A DNA stretch of 64,000 bases from Chthonomonas sp. (GCA_016788425.1 JAEURQ010000004.1:558001-622000); one strand, 5' to 3'; shown: positions 34,132-43,612, counted from the stretch's first letter. The notes: generated from the sequence alone by a model not told the origin. Made by a program: numbers and translations.

Positions 34132-35187
34132 ATGGCCCCCACCGTTGAGGATGTTCTTCAGTCGCTCCGCCAAGTTCAAGACCCCGATCTGCGTCGGGAT
34201 ATTGTCAGCCTCAACTTTGTCAAAGATGTCGTGGTCAACGGCGCCGCAGTGGCGTTCACCGTCGAACTGACAACTCCGGCTTGCCCGGTCAAAGAACAAC
34301 TCGAACAACAGTGCCACGACGTGGTCGCGGCGCTCGAAGGCGTGAGCCAAGTCTCGGTCACGATGACCGCGCAAACCCGCACTCGCCAAACCGAAGCGGA
34401 AGACCTGATACCGCAAGTAAAGCAGTGCATCGCCATCGCCAGTGGCAAGGGCGGGGTGGGGAAGTCCACGGTCGCTCTCAACCTTGCCGTCGCGCTCGCC
34501 GAAACGGGTGCTCGGGTCGGACTCATGGACGCCGACGTTTATGGCCCTTCGATTCCGATGATGATGGGCACGCAAGGCGACCGCCCGTTCACGCGCAATC
34601 AGCGCATCGTTCCCATTGAGCGCTTTGGTATCGCCAGCATGTCGCTGGGCTACCTGATGGAAGAGGGCCAAAGCGTGCTTTGGCGCGGCCCCATGGTCGC
34701 GGGCACGGTGCGGCAACTTCTGGCCGACGTGGAGTGGGGCGAACTTGACTACTTGCTCGTTGATCTTCCGCCGGGCACCGGCGACGCGCCGATGTCGCTC
34801 GCGCAGTTGGTGCCCCTCACCGGAGTTGCCATTGTCAGCACGCCGCAAACCGTGGCCGCGAACATCGCCGGCAAGTGCGCCGCGTTGTTCCGCCGCCTGA
34901 ATTCGCCGATCCTGGGCGTGATCGAGAATATGGCGGACTATGCCTGTCCAAATTGCGGGCATGAATCTCGCCTGTTCCGCGGCCTGAGCGGGGAAGAACT
35001 CTCGGCCAATCTGAAGGTGCCCTACCTGGGTTCGATTCCCCTGGATCCGGCGATCGGCGAGTCGCAAGAGTCGGGTCAACCGGCGGTGCTGACGTCCCCC
35101 GAAAGTCACCAGGCGAAAGCTTTCCGCGCCGTGGCCGGGCGGCTTGCCGCGCAGGCGAGTATAGTAACGTCTGCACGAGCCCAGTAA
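34132..35187 (+). CDS. mrp: Mrp/NBP35-type iron-sulfur cluster carrier ATPase
   Basis: The 351 residues contain an N-terminal MIP18 (DUF59) domain (residues 5-85, LRQVQDPDLRRDIVSLNFV). A deviant Walker A SGKGGVGKST, MDADVYGPSIPMMMG, DLPPGTGDAPMSLAQLV, and a C-terminal CxxC (ACPNCG) that holds the bridging Fe-S cluster follow. The family (ApbC, BolA-independent) carries and transfers Fe-S clusters in the cytoplasm; several enzymes in this window, such as IspH and probably PurF, need them. TACCAT lies eight bases before the ATG, suggesting a very short or absent leader. Confidence 0.93.
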   Translation: MAPTVEDVLQSLRQVQDPDLRRDIVSLNFVKDVVVNGAAVAFTVELTTPACPVKEQLEQQCHDVVAALEGVSQVSVTMTAQTRTRQTEAEDLIPQVKQCIAIASGKGGVGKSTVALNLAVALAETGARVGLMDADVYGPSIPMMMGTQGDRPFTRNQRIVPIERFGIASMSLGYLMEEGQSVLWRGPMVAGTVRQLLADVEWGELDYLLVDLPPGTGDAPMSLAQLVPLTGVAIVSTPQTVAANIAGKCAALFRRLNSPILGVIENMADYACPNCGHESRLFRGLSGEELSANLKVPYLGSIPLDPAIGESQESGQPAVLTSPESHQAKAFRAVAGRLAAQASIVTSARAQ

Positions 35188-35252
35188 GCGGAAAGAATTT
35201 TGTAAAAATTCCATGCCATTTGCGTGGGGTAAGTCGTCAAACATACGTTAAG

Positions 35253-35282
35253 CACATGGTTTCGCCATGTGTTGGCTATAAT
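35253..35282 (+). promoter_or_regulatory. promoter with inverted repeat upstream of the large secreted repeat protein
   Basis: CACATGG and CCATGTG form a perfect seven-base inverted repeat with a five-base loop (35253-35271). It is directly followed by TATAAT at 35277-35282, 14 bases before the ATG at 35297. The repeat covers the spacer and -35 zone of that promoter, so it may be a regulator site or a hairpin in an overlapping transcript. Confidence 0.55.
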
Positions 35283-35296
35283 TCGTGAATAAGGCA

Positions 35297-38200
35297 ATGA
35301 GGGTCTCAAATACGGTTGGGAAATCGCTGGGTCGTTTAGTCTCCGGACTTTCGGCATTGGCGCTCGTGTCCGGTGCGTTCGCACAGATGCAAAGCGGGGT
35401 TGGTCTTCAGCCCGGCGGAAAGGCAGTAGGGGCGCCTAAGCCCAAACTCGCCGGTCCGGCATTTATGGAGAACCGCGGACAGTGGAACGAGGAAGCACTC
35501 TTTTTATCGCGCGGGTCCGGACAGGATTTCTGGGTTACGCGCACTGGCTACACCGTGAACGTGAGCGAGGCGGTTCAGAACCAGCTTCGCCCCGGCGAGC
35601 GTGGACCGCTCGCAGGAAAGCGCGGTCACGTGGTTCAAGTCTCGTTTGAGGGCGCGAATCGCAACCTCACCACAAGCGTGGCCGGGACAACTCGCCACAA
35701 ATTCGACTTCGTCCACATCCTGAGTCCGCAAAATACGGTCCGCGGCGTGCAATCGCACAGCGAAGCGACCGTCAACGGGCTCTACCCCGGCATCAACGCT
35801 CGCTACTACACCGAGCGCGGCGTGCCCCGATACGACCTTGTTTTGGGCGCGGGCGCAGATCCGAGCCTGATCCGCATGGAAGTGAAGGGTGCCGACAGCC
35901 TCGACGTGACGGCCGACGGAACCCTTGTCATGGGGACCACGGTTCGCGAGATCAAGCAAACCGGCCTGTTCGCCTACCAAACCATCAACGGCAAGCAAGT
36001 TCAAGTGGCCGCCAAGTTTGTCAAGATTGGCAGCGACTCCTTCGGCTTTAAGCTCGGCAAGTACGACGCGACTAAGCAGCTCGTGATCGACCCTGTCGTC
36101 TTCGGGACGTATCTGGGTGGTGACGGCGCGGGCGCGGGTGCAAACGACCAAACCAATGGTGTGGTCACCGATGCCGCTAACCGCATCTACATCACGGGTA
36201 CCACCGCCGCGATCGACTTTCCGATCCTTGCGGGTCCGTGGGGTCCGAACCTCGTTGCTCCCAACGACGGCTTTGTGGCCGCGATTGATGGCGACGCTTA
36301 CGACCAAGTTTACGGCGCTTACCTGGTGGGTAGCGGCGACAACGATAACTCGCAGTTCCTGAAGGTTGACCAGTACGGCAACCTCTGGTGCTCGGGTGAA
36401 ACGAACTCGCTGGCCTTCCCGAGCGCCGCGGGCAACCGCCCGTCGGTCATCGGCTTCTTGCTTCGCTTCGAAGCCAACGCCCTGACGATTCTCGACCCGC
36501 TAACCAATCCGGTTGGTGGCAACGTTGGCTCGCTCACGGTGGACACCGACATCACCGGCTTTGGCATTGCTCCGCGCAACACGCCGACCGGCAATGTGGA
36601 CCTGATTTTCGCGGGTAACACCACGGGCGCAGTGCTGGGGATCACCGATCCGACACCGGCGCTGATGAACGGCTTCATTACTCGACGCACGTTCAACCCG
36701 ACGACCGTGTTCCTGGCTAACCCGACCGGTTCCTGGATTGGTTCGTCTTCGGCGGACATGATCACCGGTATGGCGGTCGGCGGCGACGGTGGCGCGTATG
36801 TCACTGGCGTCGTAGGTACGGCTGGCCAAAACGCGATCCTTTCGCCGTCGAGCACGATTTTCGCGACGACCTCGCCGACGATCCCGAACGGGACCGTTCT
36901 GCGTGGCGTTGACTACTTCGTCCGCAAGTACGCGGCCAACGGCTCCGTGGTTTACTCGGGCGTCTTTGGTTCGAGTGGCGACGAAGACCCGGCCAACTTC
37001 ACCCCGACGGGTGTGGCGGTCCTCAACCCCGGTCTCGGAACTCAGTTCCCGGCAATCGCCGTGGACACGCTGGGTTCGGCCTACATCTCGGGTGTCGCCG
37101 CTGGGTTTAACTTCCCCAAGACGCGCGACTCGTTCCTTGAAACCTTCAACGCGGGCACCATTACGCTCACGAAGATTAATCCTTCCGGGAACCAATTCCT
37201 GTATTCGACGAGCCTCGGCACGAGCACTTCGGTTCCGACCGGCGTCGGTGTGGACCAACGCGGCAACGCCTACATTTCGGGCATCGCCTCGTGGGAACTC
37301 ACCAACCCGTTCGCTCCGGCCCCGACGGCTCCGGGCTCCATCCGATTGACTCCGGTCGCTCCGGCGGTCCCCGGGCAAGAAACGGCAATTGACGCTGTCT
37401 ATGATGGTGGCGATCGCACGTTCCCGCCGCCCCTCGGCCAACTGGTCTCGGGTCAAGAAGGCTTCATCACCGTTGTCAATAACACCGGTACCGGCCTCAA
37501 CTTCAGCAGCTACCTCGGTGGCAACTTGGACGACGCCGCGGGCGGGGTTTACCTCGACCAAACGCAAAGCGCCTGGATCAGCGGCTACAGCAGCTTGATC
37601 ACTCCGGCTTGGCTCACCGCCAACGCCTTTAAGACGGCGACGATTGGCGTCGGACCTCCCTTCGGCAACGACCAAGATGGCTTGATCCTGAAGTACCGCT
37701 TTGGTCTTCCGGTTCTGCAAGCGCTGATTCTCTCGGCCAACGAAATCCCCGGCGGACTTGGTGCGTTCGTGGATGGTCAAGTGCAACTGCGCGCTCCGGC
37801 TCCGGTCGGCGGCACTGTGGTCACCCTCCGCGTTACGAACCCTGCCGTGGGTCGCTTCACCAGCGAAACCGGTCCGAGCTCGATCCGCGTCACGATTCCT
37901 GAAGGGCAACAGTTTGCAAACTTCCAGGTGTTCTCGCGCCGAGTTCTGCAACCGACCTTTACCGACGTTCGCGCTGAGTTCGATAGCGACCTCCTCGTGA
38001 CCCGTCTCAACGTTCGTCCTTGGCTCAACAGCCTCCAACTCAGCAGCCCGTCGGTTCGCGGTGGAAACCCGGCCAGCGGCGTTGTGACCCTCTTCGCCCC
38101 GGCCCCGGCTGGCGGCGTGGTGGTCAATCTGACGACGGATACGCCGAGCCTGATTAGCTTCCCCGCGCCGTCCATCACGGTTCCCGCGGGTCAGCAATCG

Positions 38201-39757
38201 GTGACGTTCGACATCGACACCAATGGCGTGGCCACCACGTCGGTGACGCAAATCTCGGTCAATGTCGAGGGCGTGGGTCAAACCGTGCCGCTGACGTTGC
38301 TCCCGGCAACCATTCTCGACATTTCGTTTAGCCCGACCGTGATCAACGGCGGCGAAACCTCGATCGGTACCATTCGCTTGGATGGCGAGGCCGTCAACGG
38401 CACTCGCGTCGTCCTCGACCAAACGGGTCTGCACAGCTCGGTTCCGAGCTTCGTGGACTTCACCAACGGTGAAACGCAAAAGACGTTCCAACTGACGCCT
38501 CCGCCGCTTACCGTGGGCGACCAAACGGTCACGATCACGGGCTCGCTGACGGGTAACACCGCCGTCGGAACGATCGTGGTCGAAGCGAACAACATCTCGG
38601 TGATGAATCTGTCGGCGACGAACGTCCTCGGCGGCACCGTAATCGATGGTTCGATCACTCTCGCACGACCGGCTGCGGCAAGCGGCTTCCGCGTGCCGTT
38701 GCACAACAACAATCCGGTTGCTGGCTCCATTGCCCCGCCGGTTGTGACGGTGCCTCCGGGAGCCACTTCGGTGAACTTCCAAGTGTTCACCAACGGCGTC
38801 TCGACAACGCAATCCATGACAGTCTCGTGCGACAAGGACGGCTACAACCGTAACAAGCGCGGCATCGTGGTGCGAGCACTCGAGTTCGACGTGGTGTTCA
38901 ATCCGAACCCGGTCAAGGGCGGCAACACCGCCGTGGCCACTCTGACGCTCCGCAACGGCGAAGTCGCTCCGGCGGGCGGGATTCAACTCCTGCTGGCAAG
39001 CTCGGCTCCGTCGGTCGCCAATGTGCCCGGCACGGTTAACCTTCCGGCGGGCGCCTCGTCCATCACGTTCAACGTCACCACCGGTATCCCGGCGGACGAC
39101 ACCAACGTGACGATTACGGCGGGTACGGCAAGCGGCATCCAACGACCGTTCGGTCTGACCGTTAAGGGTATCGCGGTGCTCAGCCTCGCGATCTCGCCGA
39201 ACACGGTTGTCGGCGGCGTCAACTCGATCGGAACGATCACCATCGACAAGCCGGCCCCGACGGGTGGCTTTACGGTGAACCTGTCGTCGAACAAGCCAGG
39301 GGTGGCCAACTCGGCGGCAACGGTGACGATTCCGTCTGGCCAAACCCAAGCGACCTTCTCGGTGGTCACCTTCCCGGTGAACTCGGTCCAAGTCGCGACG
39401 ATCACGGCCACTCGTGGCTCGTTCGTCCAATCGGCCAACATCACGGTCAACCCGGCGACGGCCCAGTCGATCACGATGAACCCGACCTCGGTTCGCGGCG
39501 GCAACAACAGCGTGGCTACGGTCACTCTGTCCTCGCCCGCACCGGCTGGTGGACTCGTCCTGACGATCACGTCGAACAAGCCGCAATTCGTGAGCCACCC
39601 GGCCACGGTTACGGTGCCGGCAGGCGCAACCTCGGTTAACTTCACCATCAACACGACGCAGGTCACCCTGACCGTCGGCGTGAAGTTCACGGCAACCACC
39701 CCAGGTGGTAGCTTCGCCGAGTCGAACCTGTTCCTGACCCCGAACACCGGCGGCTAA
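35297..39757 (+). CDS. large secreted SBBP-type beta-propeller protein with seven tandem Ig-like repeats
   Basis: The protein has 1,486 residues from ATG 35297. A signal peptide ends near ALVSGAFAQ. An N-terminal domain (FMENRGQWNEEALFLSRGSGQDFWV) of the type that precedes SBBP repeats comes next. Propeller-like repeats such as GNAYISGIASWELTNP and GSAYISGVAAGFNFP follow up to about residue 810. From there seven consecutive ~92-residue units recur with the pattern NPxxVxGGNxxxATVTLxxPAPxGG and VTVPAGATSVNF. No sortase, PEP-CTERM or membrane anchor is seen. It is likely a surface or extracellular adhesion or matrix protein; that role is inferred. A GTG at 35285 is possible but sits too close to the TATAAT box. 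Confidence 0.85.
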   Translation: MRVSNTVGKSLGRLVSGLSALALVSGAFAQMQSGVGLQPGGKAVGAPKPKLAGPAFMENRGQWNEEALFLSRGSGQDFWVTRTGYTVNVSEAVQNQLRPGERGPLAGKRGHVVQVSFEGANRNLTTSVAGTTRHKFDFVHILSPQNTVRGVQSHSEATVNGLYPGINARYYTERGVPRYDLVLGAGADPSLIRMEVKGADSLDVTADGTLVMGTTVREIKQTGLFAYQTINGKQVQVAAKFVKIGSDSFGFKLGKYDATKQLVIDPVVFGTYLGGDGAGAGANDQTNGVVTDAANRIYITGTTAAIDFPILAGPWGPNLVAPNDGFVAAIDGDAYDQVYGAYLVGSGDNDNSQFLKVDQYGNLWCSGETNSLAFPSAAGNRPSVIGFLLRFEANALTILDPLTNPVGGNVGSLTVDTDITGFGIAPRNTPTGNVDLIFAGNTTGAVLGITDPTPALMNGFITRRTFNPTTVFLANPTGSWIGSSSADMITGMAVGGDGGAYVTGVVGTAGQNAILSPSSTIFATTSPTIPNGTVLRGVDYFVRKYAANGSVVYSGVFGSSGDEDPANFTPTGVAVLNPGLGTQFPAIAVDTLGSAYISGVAAGFNFPKTRDSFLETFNAGTITLTKINPSGNQFLYSTSLGTSTSVPTGVGVDQRGNAYISGIASWELTNPFAPAPTAPGSIRLTPVAPAVPGQETAIDAVYDGGDRTFPPPLGQLVSGQEGFITVVNNTGTGLNFSSYLGGNLDDAAGGVYLDQTQSAWISGYSSLITPAWLTANAFKTATIGVGPPFGNDQDGLILKYRFGLPVLQALILSANEIPGGLGAFVDGQVQLRAPAPVGGTVVTLRVTNPAVGRFTSETGPSSIRVTIPEGQQFANFQVFSRRVLQPTFTDVRAEFDSDLLVTRLNVRPWLNSLQLSSPSVRGGNPASGVVTLFAPAPAGGVVVNLTTDTPSLISFPAPSITVPAGQQSVTFDIDTNGVATTSVTQISVNVEGVGQTVPLTLLPATILDISFSPTVINGGETSIGTIRLDGEAVNGTRVVLDQTGLHSSVPSFVDFTNGETQKTFQLTPPPLTVGDQTVTITGSLTGNTAVGTIVVEANNISVMNLSATNVLGGTVIDGSITLARPAAASGFRVPLHNNNPVAGSIAPPVVTVPPGATSVNFQVFTNGVSTTQSMTVSCDKDGYNRNKRGIVVRALEFDVVFNPNPVKGGNTAVATLTLRNGEVAPAGGIQLLLASSAPSVANVPGTVNLPAGASSITFNVTTGIPADDTNVTITAGTASGIQRPFGLTVKGIAVLSLAISPNTVVGGVNSIGTITIDKPAPTGGFTVNLSSNKPGVANSAATVTIPSGQTQATFSVVTFPVNSVQVATITATRGSFVQSANITVNPATAQSITMNPTSVRGGNNSVATVTLSSPAPAGGLVLTITSNKPQFVSHPATVTVPAGATSVNFTINTTQVTLTVGVKFTATTPGGSFAESNLFLTPNTGG
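37698..39754 (+). repeat. seven tandem Ig-like coding repeats of about 92 codons
   Basis: Each unit begins with a strand such as LSLAISPNTVVGGVNSIGTITI, LNSLQLSSPSVRGGNPASG or QSITMNPTSVRGGNNSVAT. Each continues with PAPxGG and then a VTVPAGxxSVxF strand. The units diverge from one another but keep length and motif order. They span from about residue 805 to the C-terminus. Confidence 0.75.
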
Positions 39758-39772
39758 CCCCGCCACCCAACA

Positions 39773-39804
39773 AAAAGCCCCGATTCGAAAGAATCGGGGC
39801 TTTT
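39773..39804. terminator. bidirectional rho-independent terminator
   Basis: AAAAGCCCCGATTC pairs with GAATCGGGGCTTTT around the loop GAAA, with T-runs on both sides. It lies between the secreted repeat gene (plus) and rph (minus), ending both. Confidence 0.9.
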
Positions 39805-39826
39805 CTTTTTTTGGCTTAAGAGAAAG

Positions 39827-40543
39827 CTAGTCCGCGTGGAGCGCTTCGTCTTGCAACTCGATCAGCTGCATGATGCCCTTCTTGGCCAGGGCGAGCATCT
39901 TGCCCAGCGTCTCGGCGCTAAACGGGCTTTCTTCCGCGGTGCCCTGAATCTCAATGAACTTGCCGCTGCCGGTCATCACCACGTTCATGTCGGTGTTGGC
40001 GGTGCTGTCTTCTTCGTAGCAAAGGTCCAGCATTTCGGTGCCGCGCACCACGCCCACGCTAATGGCGGCGCATGGCTCGTTCAGCAGAATCTTGTTGAGC
40101 ATGCGCTGCTTCACCATCCAACGCATGGCGTCGTAGGTCGCCACGTAGGCCGCCGTGATCGCCGCGGTTCGGGTGCCGCCATCGGCTTGCAGGGCGTCGC
40201 AGTCCAGCGTGATGGTGCGTTCGCCCATCGCCTCCAGGTCCACGATGGAGCGCATGGCGCGGCCGATCAGCCGCTGAATCTCCATGCTGCGACCGTTCGG
40301 TCCGCGGGTGCCGTCGCGCTGATTGCGCTGGCGACCAGAGCGGGGAAGCATCGCGTATTCGGCGGTCAACCAGCCCTTGCCCTGGCCCTTAAGAAACGGG
40401 GGGACCCGGTCCTCAACGGTGGCCGTCACCAGCATGTGGGTTTCACCCATCTTAATCAGGCACGAGCCTTCGGCATATTTAGAAAAACCCCGTTCAATCG
40501 TCACGGGGCGGAGTTCGTCGGGTTTTCGACCATCAATTCGCAT
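39827..40543 (-). CDS. rph: ribonuclease PH
   Basis: RNase PH trims tRNA 3' ends phosphorolytically. The 238 residues from ATG 40543 begin MRIDGRKPDELRPVTIERG. They contain EGSCLIKMGETHMLVTATVE, RSGRQRNQRDGTRGPNGRSMEIQRLIGRAMRSIVDL (phosphate and RNA contacts), DCDALQADGGTRTAAITAA and the C-terminal EIQGTAEESPFS. All signature arginines are visible. Nineteen extra codons upstream are open but overlap the divergent ABC gene's promoter region and are not PH-like. Confidence 0.95.
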   Translation of the reverse strand: MRIDGRKPDELRPVTIERGFSKYAEGSCLIKMGETHMLVTATVEDRVPPFLKGQGKGWLTAEYAMLPRSGRQRNQRDGTRGPNGRSMEIQRLIGRAMRSIVDLEAMGERTITLDCDALQADGGTRTAAITAAYVATYDAMRWMVKQRMLNKILLNEPCAAISVGVVRGTEMLDLCYEEDSTANTDMNVVMTGSGKFIEIQGTAEESPFSAETLGKMLALAKKGIMQLIELQDEALHAD

Positions 40544-40598
40544 GTCGGGACTAAAGGGTACCTGTATCCGGAGCCGAGCCAGTATCCTAAAGCTGAGC

Positions 40599-41354
40599 AT
40601 GATTCAAGCTACCGATCTTCGCAAAGTCTTTCGTGATCCAAAAAAGCGGAGTGATGTGGTCGCCGTGGATCAGGTGTCGTTCACCGCGCACGAAGGAGAA
40701 ATCTTCGGTCTGCTGGGCGTAAACGGAGCCGGGAAGACCACGGTGCTGCGCATGCTCAGCACGATCATCAAACCGACTGCTGGGCACGCCTCGGTGAGCG
40801 GATCTGATATCGTCAAGGACGCCACGCGGGTCCGCGAGTCTATCGGCTTTATCAGCACGAGCACCGCGCTCTACCAGCGACTCAGCGGCCGGGAAGTGTT
40901 GCAGTATTTCGGCAAGCTCAACGGGCTCGCTCCGGCTCGCCTTAAGGAGCGCATGGATTTTGTCATCGAGACCTTGCGGCTGCAGGAGTATGTTGATCGC
41001 TCGTGCGACAAGCTGAGTACCGGCCAAAAGCAGCGGGTGAGCATCGCCCGGGCTATTCTGCACGATCCCCCCGTCCTCTTCCTCGACGAGCCCACCGCCG
41101 GCCTCGACGTGGTGACGAGCCAAACCATCATGGAGTTTATTGAGCAAACCCGTACGACGGGCAAAACGGTTCTCTTTTCGACCCACATCATGACCGAGGC
41201 GGAGCGGCTGTGCGATCGCATCGCCGTCATTCACCAGGGCCGCATCCACGCTGAGGGCACGCTCAGCGACGTCCTCGCGCAAGGCAACGCCAGCAATCTG
41301 GAGCGGGCATTCCTCAACCTCGTGGGCTACCAGGAGGGGCAAGTCGTTGGGTAA
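40599..41354 (+). CDS. ABC-2 type transporter ATPase (NatA-like)
   Basis: This 251-residue ATPase has Walker A GVNGAGKTT, the Q-loop region near IGFISTSTALYQRLSG, the signature LSTGQKQRVSIARA, Walker B VLFLDEPTAGLD and the switch histidine in STHIMTEAE. Its permease is encoded next with an eight-base overlap, and the pair resembles the NatAB sodium exporter family. The substrate is uncertain. The ATG at 40599 follows TATCCT by ten bases, a short leader. It is divergent from rph. Confidence 0.9.
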   Translation: MIQATDLRKVFRDPKKRSDVVAVDQVSFTAHEGEIFGLLGVNGAGKTTVLRMLSTIIKPTAGHASVSGSDIVKDATRVRESIGFISTSTALYQRLSGREVLQYFGKLNGLAPARLKERMDFVIETLRLQEYVDRSCDKLSTGQKQRVSIARAILHDPPVLFLDEPTAGLDVVTSQTIMEFIEQTRTTGKTVLFSTHIMTEAERLCDRIAVIHQGRIHAEGTLSDVLAQGNASNLERAFLNLVGYQEGQVVG

Positions 41355-42567
41355 GGCCGCCGTCGTTTTTCGCAAGGAAATGTCCGAAATGCTGCGCGAT
41401 CGGCGCGTCATTGTCGGCGTATTCGTCATGCCCGCCATCGTGTTGCTGCTGATGTTCCAAATGTTTGGTGCTATCGGCAACAGCATCGAATCTTCGGTGA
41501 AAGAAACCACACTCGGCATCGTCAAGGGCACGACCGGCAACCGCATGATCACCGAGCTGCAAGCCGCGGCTAAGTCCACCACCAACAAAGACGGGTTCAA
41601 GCCCAAGATCATTGAGGTGGAGAACGCGGCAGAGGCCCGAGCGCTTGTCGAGAGCGGGAAAGCCAAGTACGTGCTTGAGTTTCCGGCGGACTACGACCAA
41701 GCCTCGCAGATCGGCCAGGCGACCATCAAGACCTATTTTGATAGCGGGCAAGAGACCAGCGAGATCGCCGTCAACGGCATGGAGCGCTGGATTGAAACCC
41801 AAAACAAAGCCGCGCTGGTCAGCACTCTGGAGGCAGCCAGCATTCCGCAGGTCGCCATGGAGCGGGTGAAGCTCGAGCGCATTGATGTCGCCAAGAAGGG
41901 CGGCTTCAGCGGCAGCATCCTGGTGAGCATGTTGCCGTATCTGCTCATTCTGTTCGCGTTCATCGGCGGCATGTCGGTGGTCGCCGACTTGGTGGCCGGC
42001 GAAAAAGAGCGCGGCACTATGGAAACGCTGCTGATTTCGCCCGCCTCGCGGCGCGAAATCGCAATGGGCAAGTTTATGGCGCTCAGTCTCGTGTCGTTCC
42101 TCAGCGTGTGCAGCATCGTCGCGGGGCTCGTGCTCACGGTCGTGCTGGGCATGGGCGGAGGCAAGATGATGTTCCCCGAAGGTGCCGGCCTCACGCCGGG
42201 CGTGATCCTCACCATCATCGCGGTGCTCATTCCGCAGGTGCTGGCGTTCTCCGGAATCATGCTCGCCATCAGCGCGCTGGCCAAAAATATGCGCGAGGCG
42301 CAGACGTACCTCGGCATCGCCAACTTTGTGGTGGTGACGCCCGCGGTGTTCAGCCAGATGATCGGCTTTACCGACCTGAGCCAAGCGCTGTGGATCAAGC
42401 TCACGCCGGTGCTCAACACGGCCATGGTCATCCGCAACGCGCTCCTGAATAAGCCCGACCAAACGCTCATTGTGTTGACCGTGATCAGCAGCTTGGTGCT
42501 CGCCGCGATCGGTTTTATTCTCACCATACGTATGTTCCAAAAGGAATCGATTTTGGCGAGAGTGTAG
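41347..42567 (+). CDS. ABC-2 type transporter permease (NatB-like)
   Basis: This 406-residue membrane protein has one N-terminal transmembrane helix (about 20-45), a large extracytoplasmic domain (45-195) and five or six C-terminal helices. It carries VADLVAGEKERGTMETLLISPASRREIAMGKF, the typical coupling element of ABC-2/NatB permeases. The TTG start at 41347 is supported by GAGGGG seven bases upstream and overlaps the ATPase gene. Na+ export is the best-known role of this family, but drug or other export is possible. Confidence 0.88.
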   Translation: MGKAAVVFRKEMSEMLRDRRVIVGVFVMPAIVLLLMFQMFGAIGNSIESSVKETTLGIVKGTTGNRMITELQAAAKSTTNKDGFKPKIIEVENAAEARALVESGKAKYVLEFPADYDQASQIGQATIKTYFDSGQETSEIAVNGMERWIETQNKAALVSTLEAASIPQVAMERVKLERIDVAKKGGFSGSILVSMLPYLLILFAFIGGMSVVADLVAGEKERGTMETLLISPASRREIAMGKFMALSLVSFLSVCSIVAGLVLTVVLGMGGGKMMFPEGAGLTPGVILTIIAVLIPQVLAFSGIMLAISALAKNMREAQTYLGIANFVVVTPAVFSQMIGFTDLSQALWIKLTPVLNTAMVIRNALLNKPDQTLIVLTVISSLVLAAIGFILTIRMFQKESILARV

Positions 42568-43500
42568 ATGGAGTGGCAATCCCGGGCCACTGGCGTAGAC
42601 GTCCGCGAACTCAAGTTCGCGGGCGATGAGCCTTGGTCGTGGGTGCAGGTGCAGATCATGCCCGGCGTGGCGGACAAGGAGTTTCTTACCCGGGAGTTTG
42701 ATCTCCCGCCCGAGTTCGTCGATCACCTGGTGGATGGCCGATTTCTCCCGGAACTACAAAGGGAAGACGACACGATTCTGCTGAATCTGCAATACGAGCC
42801 GAGCTCGGATGTGCCGCAGCCAACCAGCTTGCACCTTGCCATCATGCCCGACCGATTCATCTCGTTTAGCCGAGGCGAATGCAAGGTCCAGGGCTTTTGG
42901 TTTGAGCGGTGTGAGGCCGTGCCCGACCGCATCGCCAAGAACCCCTACGACCTCTTTTACGTGTTGTGCGACGAGATCCTCGACCGCCAGTTTAAGATCG
43001 TTGATCGCATTGAGGATGAGCTCGATGAGATGGAGGATGGCGTGCTCGAAGGCGGCGACGAAATGCTGCCGAAGATCATCGCGCTCAAGCGACGCGCCAA
43101 TGAGCTACGTCGGCTCAACAGCCCCTTCCGTGACGCCCTGAATCGGCTGCTCCGGCCCGACATGCGCCCAGTGCCCGATCACACGCGGCGGCACTTGCAT
43201 GAGGCCTACGAGCAGTCCCTACGCGTGATCGAGCGCATTGAAATCTGCCGCGAGACCATCGCCGACCTGGTCGAAGTCCAGCAAACTGTCCGCGGCAACA
43301 AGCTCAACAAGGTCATGATGGTGCTCACCGTCATCTCGACGTGCTTTATGACGGTCGGCCTTATCTCGGGCTGGTACGGCATGAACTTCAAGCACATGCC
43401 CGAGCTCAGTCACCCGTTGGGATACTGGATTACGATGGCCGTCGCGGCAGGCGCGGTGGGGCTGGAACTCCTCATCTTCAAACTGAAGGGCTGGATCTAA
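42568..43500 (+). CDS. CorA-family magnesium/divalent metal transporter
   Basis: The 310-residue protein has a soluble N-terminal domain, a long helical region with acidic stretches (RIEDELDEMEDGVLEGGDE) and two C-terminal transmembrane helices. The CorA signature YGMNFKHMPEL (GMN motif) follows the first helix. The family forms pentameric channels for Mg2+ and related ions. It begins on the base after the NatB-like stop, so it is probably in the same operon. It ends only 18 bases before tRNA-Pro. Confidence 0.92.
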   Translation: MEWQSRATGVDVRELKFAGDEPWSWVQVQIMPGVADKEFLTREFDLPPEFVDHLVDGRFLPELQREDDTILLNLQYEPSSDVPQPTSLHLAIMPDRFISFSRGECKVQGFWFERCEAVPDRIAKNPYDLFYVLCDEILDRQFKIVDRIEDELDEMEDGVLEGGDEMLPKIIALKRRANELRRLNSPFRDALNRLLRPDMRPVPDHTRRHLHEAYEQSLRVIERIEICRETIADLVEVQQTVRGNKLNKVMMVLTVISTCFMTVGLISGWYGMNFKHMPELSHPLGYWITMAVAAGAVGLELLIFKLKGWI

Positions 43501-43518
43501 CGGGTATCCTATCGGTTC

Positions 43519-43595
43519 CGGGGTATAGCGTAGCTTGGTAGCGCGTCTGGTTTGGGACCAGAAGGTCGCAGGTTCGAATCCTGCTACCCCGACCA
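43519..43595 (+). tRNA. tRNA-Pro (anticodon TGG), CCA encoded
   Basis: A 77-base cloverleaf has acceptor stem CGGGGTA/TACCCCG, a D-arm with GCTTGGTAGC, an anticodon stem TCTGG/CCAGA with loop TTTGGGA (anticodon TGG), T-loop GGTTCGAATCC and discriminator A followed by CCA. It lies 18 bases after the corA stop and may be read from the upstream operon. Confidence 0.96.
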
Positions 43596-43600
43596 TTCGG

Positions 43601-43606
43601 TAAGCT
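43601..43606 (+). promoter_or_regulatory. putative -10 box of a leaderless upp promoter
   Basis: TAAGCT (TANNNT type) ends six bases before the upp ATG, just after the tRNA-Pro gene. It is weaker in sequence than the others but has identical spacing. Confidence 0.4.
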
Positions 43607-43612
43607 GGCACT

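Noticed and set aside
36500-39766. Very long open frame (over 1,000 codons) on the minus strand opposite the secreted repeat protein
   Set aside because: Its translation is dominated by Arg, His and Asp with no domain. It mirrors codon positions of the real gene on the plus strand and is a GC-bias artefact.
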